NCBI RefSeq assembly: GCF_023208195.1 | Contig: NZ_CP060034.1 | Span: 1,426,001 to 1,490,000 of the forward strand | Direction of reading: 5' to 3' | From: Nocardioides sp. InS609-2 | GTDB lineage: Bacteria > Actinomycetota > Actinomycetes > Propionibacteriales > Nocardioidaceae | DNA length: 64,000 nt | In this document: piece after piece, positions 62,404-64,000 of the stretch | Numbering within the stretch: position 1 is the stretch's first letter | Layout: every line of letters starts with the position of its first letter | Program-made: the position numbers and the translations under genes | The notes under the pieces: model-generated | What the model was told of the DNA's origin: nothing | Seen by the model: the letters and a program-made list of their open reading frames with translations, nothing else | Database searches by the model: none

Positions 62404-63123
62404 TCAGCTGGTGTCGCGAGAAGAGATGCCGGCCTTGTAACCCACGCCGCGCACGGTGAGGACGATCTCGGGGTTCTCGGGGTCGTGCTCGACCTTCGAC
62501 CGCAGGCGCTGGACGTGCACGTTGACTAGCCGGGTGTCGGCCGCGTGGCGGTAGCCCCAGACCTGCTCGAGCAGGATCTCGCGGGTGAACACCTGCCACG
62601 GCTTGCGGGCCAGGCAGACCAGCAGGTCGAACTCGAGGGGCGTGAGGTTGATCGGATCGTCGCCCCGGGTGACCCGGTGGCCGGCGACGTCGATGTCGAG
62701 GTCGCCGATGTGAAGTGACTCGGAGTCGGGGGTGTCGAAGCGGCGTACGCGGGCGCGGATGCGCGCGATGAGCTCCTTGGGCTTGAACGGCTTGACGACG
62801 TAGTCGTCGGCACCGGACTCGAGCCCCACCACGACGTCGATCGTGTCGCCCTTGGCGGTGAGCATGACGATGGGTACGCCGGACTCGGCGCGGATCTCCT
62901 TGCAGACGTCGATGCCGTCCTTGCCGGGCAGCATCAGGTCGAGCAGCACGAGATCGGGGCGGTAGTCGTGAAAAGCCGCCATCGCCAGGTCACCCCGGCC
63001 GACCATGCGGCTGTCGAAACCCTCCTGGCGCAGCACGATCGTGAGCATCTCTGCGAGAGAGGCGTCGTCGTCCACGACGAGGACCCGCCCCCGGTTGGGG
63101 GCGTCGACCGGCTGTTGACTCAT
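62404..63123 (-). CDS. mtrA: MtrA OmpR-family response regulator
   Basis: The 239-residue regulator starts at the ATG at 63123 (MSQQPVDAPNRGRVLVVDDD). The phospho-acceptor is Asp62 in VLLDLMLPGKDG, with Thr/Lys in MLTAKGD and VVKPFKPKEL. The winged helix (about residues 145-232) has LTPLEFDLLVCLARKPWQVF and VQRLRSKVEHDP. MtrA is a global regulator of cell-wall and replication genes in actinobacteria. It follows sahH directly; the tmk gene found between them in M. tuberculosis is absent. Confidence 0.98.
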   Translation of the reverse strand: MSQQPVDAPNRGRVLVVDDDASLAEMLTIVLRQEGFDSRMVGRGDLAMAAFHDYRPDLVLLDLMLPGKDGIDVCKEIRAESGVPIVMLTAKGDTIDVVVGLESGADDYVVKPFKPKELIARIRARVRRFDTPDSESLHIGDLDIDVAGHRVTRGDDPINLTPLEFDLLVCLARKPWQVFTREILLEQVWGYRHAADTRLVNVHVQRLRSKVEHDPENPEIVLTVRGVGYKAGISSRDTS

Positions 63124-63158
63124 AGGGTCATTGTGCCAGTCGACGCCACCCGAAACCG

Positions 63159-64000
<842 letters not shown>

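Overview
The window is chromosomal DNA from a high-GC Gram-positive bacterium, almost certainly an actinomycete and most likely a member of the Nocardioidaceae. The evidence is the GC-rich coding sequence, frequent GTG starts, dense ATGA/GTGA gene overlaps, actinobacterial marker families (LpqB, Rv3235-like, DUF3107, DUF5302, DUF6758, MoeZ), and the block sahH-mtrA-mtrB-lpqB-comF-hpf-secA, which matches mycobacterial gene order. The genus is an inference. No rRNA, tRNA, insertion sequence, prophage or CRISPR array was found.

Region 1 (1-18.7 kb) is an accessory nitrogen-heterocycle catabolic island. On the minus strand are an ATP-dependent hydantoinase pair (hyuA and partial hyuB) and a six-gene overlapping operon: NCS2 nucleobase permease, the three subunits of a molybdenum hydroxylase, a CoxG-like protein and an amidase. 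A PucR regulator (minus) faces a plus-strand operon of allH, fdrA/allF and allG homologues, the oxamate carbamoyltransferase set. Together they suggest uptake, hydroxylation, ring opening and energy-conserving decarbamoylation of a cyclic ureide. Between the amidase operon and hyuAB sits a separate module (3.4-6.2 kb): a 167-residue unknown protein, an XRE-TPR regulator and a 47-residue secreted peptide, with related palindromes in front of the regulator and peptide genes. It resembles peptide quorum-sensing (RRNPP) systems.

Region 2 (18.7-39.3 kb) is mostly housekeeping: a PlsC acyltransferase; a six-gene coupled operon (DUF4129, membrane protein, MoxR, DUF58, membrane protein, alkyltransferase-like protein); a secreted serine protease; MoeZ; TetR and DUF3107; a GlsB-type membrane protein; a ferritin-like protein; a DEAD-box helicase; an orphan ParA coupled to an L,D-transpeptidase; an SDR; DUF6758-PHP-MarC; a histidine phosphatase; a MaoC dehydratase; a secreted EEP-family protein with DUF5302; and an acyl-CoA dehydrogenase.

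Region 3 (39.4-46.5 kb) is a probable surface-glycan decoration locus: two sulfotransferases, a LicD-like/methyltransferase fusion, a coiled-coil small protein and a secreted PLD-like protein in one overlapping operon, divergent from a formylglycine sulfatase.

Region 4 (46.5-64 kb) is conserved core: MgtE-N/CBS protein, DUF1003, Mrp, TatB, LysM protein, Rv3235-like protein, SecA, a YcaQ-like protein, a NarL-type response regulator, HPF, ComF, LpqB, MtrB, MtrA and partial SahH. Two families of short palindromic repeats are scattered through the window, one of them in frame inside hyuA. A 129-bp tandem duplication follows the NarL-type regulator.
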